DNA of 64,000 bases from CBDCVO01 sp965223085 (GTDB lineage: Bacteria > Pseudomonadota > Gammaproteobacteria > Ga0077536), in the NCBI GenBank assembly GCA_965223085.1, contig OZ244981.1, positions 1,674,001 through 1,738,000 on the forward strand, read 5' to 3'. The notes beneath the pieces were generated by a model. The model was not told the origin of the DNA. It did not search any database and was given only the letters and a program-made list of their open reading frames with translations. This document shows positions 62,642 to 64,000 of this stretch, piece by piece (the first letter of the stretch is position 1; the number at the start of each line of letters is the position of its first letter). Both the position numbers and the translations under genes were made by a program.

Positions 62642-64000
62642 ATGAACTATCGTGGACACCCATTTGCGGCCTATGTGCTCATTATAGCGCTCGGCCTTGG
62701 CGGCATTGCGCCGGCCAGTGCCGGTCTCGCCGAGGTGCCTGACGATGAGGATGACGATGAGGAAGTCGCGCACGTCATTTCGGGGGAGCGCACGCGTTTT
62801 CAGTCCCCGGGGTTTTTCCCTGTCGAACAAGACGACTTACGCCCTGCGGATCAACTCACGCTAGAAATCGCCGCCCGGCCGTTGATCATTGGGGGCGAAT
62901 TCGAACTAGCGCCTATGTGGCTCGTCGCACCAACACTCGGCGAGCATCACGAAGAAGACCTGGCGCGCGCGGAGGAACTGCTGGTTCTGGAATTCCTTTA
63001 TCGTCTCTCCGATCGCACGTTGGCGTTTGTCGAAACCGAGCTCGTCTATGAACAAACGTGGTTTGCAGACGACCGCGGTGACGCCTACGCGGCGCGTGGC
63101 ATCGATCGCAAACAGCATTGGCTATTCATGCAAAATCTGGGCGGTAGTCCGATAAGCGTGCAAGTTGGGCGCCAGAACATCGCGGAGTCACGCGAATGGT
63201 GGTGGGATACGGAGTTGGACGCGCTGCGGATTTACGCTGACGGTGAGACATGGCAGGCGGAATTTTCCTTAGCTGAAGAACTCGGTGCGGCCAGCACTAT
63301 CGATGGGTTTGAATCTCAGCACCAAGACGTCCTACGTTTAATCGCACAAGTCAAATGGCGCTGGGCCGAGCGCCACTGGTTGGAACTGTTTCTGCTGCGC
63401 CACTACGATCACTCAGATCATCATCGAATCGGCGCGCAACTAGCGGAGCGGCGCGCAGATGCTGCTGATGCGGATTTGTTGTGGCTAGGGTTTCGCCAAG
63501 CGGGTGGTTTTAAATTGGCGCGTTTCGGTTACATCTATTACTGGACCGACATCGGTATCGTTGATGGTGAACAGACCATTCACGAGTTTGAGTCTGTGAA
63601 TGAAAAGTCGCTCATCGTGCGCGATATTCGTCGTCGGGAAGTAAGTGCTTGGGCTATCGACAGCGGTTTTACTTGGCGCACGCCCTTGCCGGACGATCCG
63701 GCGCTTAGTTTTGCAATTGCCGTTGGCTCTGGGGATTCCTCGCCCGAGTCCGGTCGTAGTCATGCCTATCAGCAAACACAGTTGCACGACAACAACGGCA
63801 AGTTTCTGGGCGTCGATCGCTTTCACTACTACGGTGAATTCCTTCAACCAGAGTTGTCAAATTTGATGGTGTCTACTGTTTCGGTGGGCATCGGAATTTT
63901 GGAAGATAGTTCTATAGAACTTGCTTATCACGCTTATCGACAGCTGCACGCTAACGACTTTATGCGCAATGCGCGCCTCGACACCGAGCCGCTGGGGGTC
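62642..64000 (+). CDS. alginate-export-like outer membrane protein, N-terminal part
   Basis: An open frame begins at ATG 62642 and runs to the window end on a codon boundary (453 codons). The first 30 residues are a Sec signal (PFAAYVLIIALGLGGIAPAS). An acidic stretch follows (DDEDDDEE). The rest shows alternating beta-strand character with GRQNIAESREWWWDTELDAL, typical of AlgE-like alginate-export barrels. The C-terminus is missing, so identity is moderate. Confidence 0.7.
   Translation, partial: MNYRGHPFAAYVLIIALGLGGIAPASAGLAEVPDDEDDDEEVAHVISGERTRFQSPGFFPVEQDDLRPADQLTLEIAARPLIIGGEFELAPMWLVAPTLGEHHEEDLARAEELLVLEFLYRLSDRTLAFVETELVYEQTWFADDRGDAYAARGIDRKQHWLFMQNLGGSPISVQVGRQNIAESREWWWDTELDALRIYADGETWQAEFSLAEELGAASTIDGFESQHQDVLRLIAQVKWRWAERHWLELFLLRHYDHSDHHRIGAQLAERRADAADADLLWLGFRQAGGFKLARFGYIYYWTDIGIVDGEQTIHEFESVNEKSLIVRDIRRREVSAWAIDSGFTWRTPLPDDPALSFAIAVGSGDSSPESGRSHAYQQTQLHDNNGKFLGVDRFHYYGEFLQPELSNLMVSTVSVGIGILEDSSIELAYHAYRQLHANDFMRNARLDTEPLGV

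Noticed and set aside
1..64000. CRISPR array or cas genes.
   Set aside because: No regularly spaced repeats of 23-47 bp and no Cas motifs were seen anywhere.

Overview
The window looks like a chromosomal piece of a gammaproteobacterium, probably an autotroph or facultative autotroph. The clues are a regulator that is nearly collinear with Escherichia coli CRP and Pseudomonas Vfr, an MSHA-type pilus locus, a paraquat-inducible (PqiA-PqiA-PqiB-PqiC) operon, a fused oxidoreductase-SelD, and a tkt-gap-pgk-pyk cluster followed by a beta carbonic anhydrase, an arrangement often seen in Calvin-cycle bacteria. Genus or order cannot be fixed from the sequence alone.

Region 1 (about 0.9-12.5 kb) is a decaying integrative island in the 3' half of an elongator tRNA-Met gene. 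A 45-bp direct repeat with one mismatch (906-950 and 12461-12505) reproduces the tRNA from anticodon loop to CCA. Inside are an IS91-family transposase pseudogene split by a 72-bp palindromic insertion, a Fic AMP-transferase-like gene with two evenly spaced operator-like inverted repeats, a dead DUF6946 gene, an orphan integrase, a Recombinase-In-Trio (RIT) element whose first recombinase is broken, a 34-bp loxP-like palindrome, and the tRNA-proximal integrase, which carries two +1 shifts.

Region 2 (12.5-15.1 kb) has a hotdog thioesterase and a crp-like gene, convergent, with a complete IS481-family element between them. The IS has clean inverted repeats and a 7-bp target duplication, but its transposase has Ala where the catalytic Glu of the DDE triad is expected.

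Region 3 (15.2-35.3 kb) is a surface-filament locus. One operon (19341 down to 16167) combines an ABC-2 permease, a membrane-anchored helical protein, a GFTLVE prepilin and an ABC ATPase. A histidine kinase (19528-21255) is divergent from it. A second operon of about ten genes (35249 down to 21311) encodes a sigma-54 response regulator, MshM, MshL, MshN, MshE, MshG, MshI-, MshJ- and MshK-like proteins and two large pilin-like proteins. MshE has an N-terminal motif of the c-di-GMP-binding MshEN type. The kinase and the regulator at opposite ends are a plausible two-component pair.

Region 4 (35.3-64 kb) is mostly metabolism: metF, the central-carbon cluster, carbonic anhydrase, a glutathione transferase, a hydantoinase/oxoprolinase set (hyuB divergent from hyuA, then an M20 amidohydrolase), a PQQ dehydrogenase with a c-type haem domain, a dienelactone hydrolase, the pqi operon (envelope lipid transport), a PQ-loop-like membrane protein, a GFA protein with a methyltransferase, an acyl-CoA synthetase, the SelD fusion, and the start of an alginate-export-like outer membrane protein cut by the window edge.
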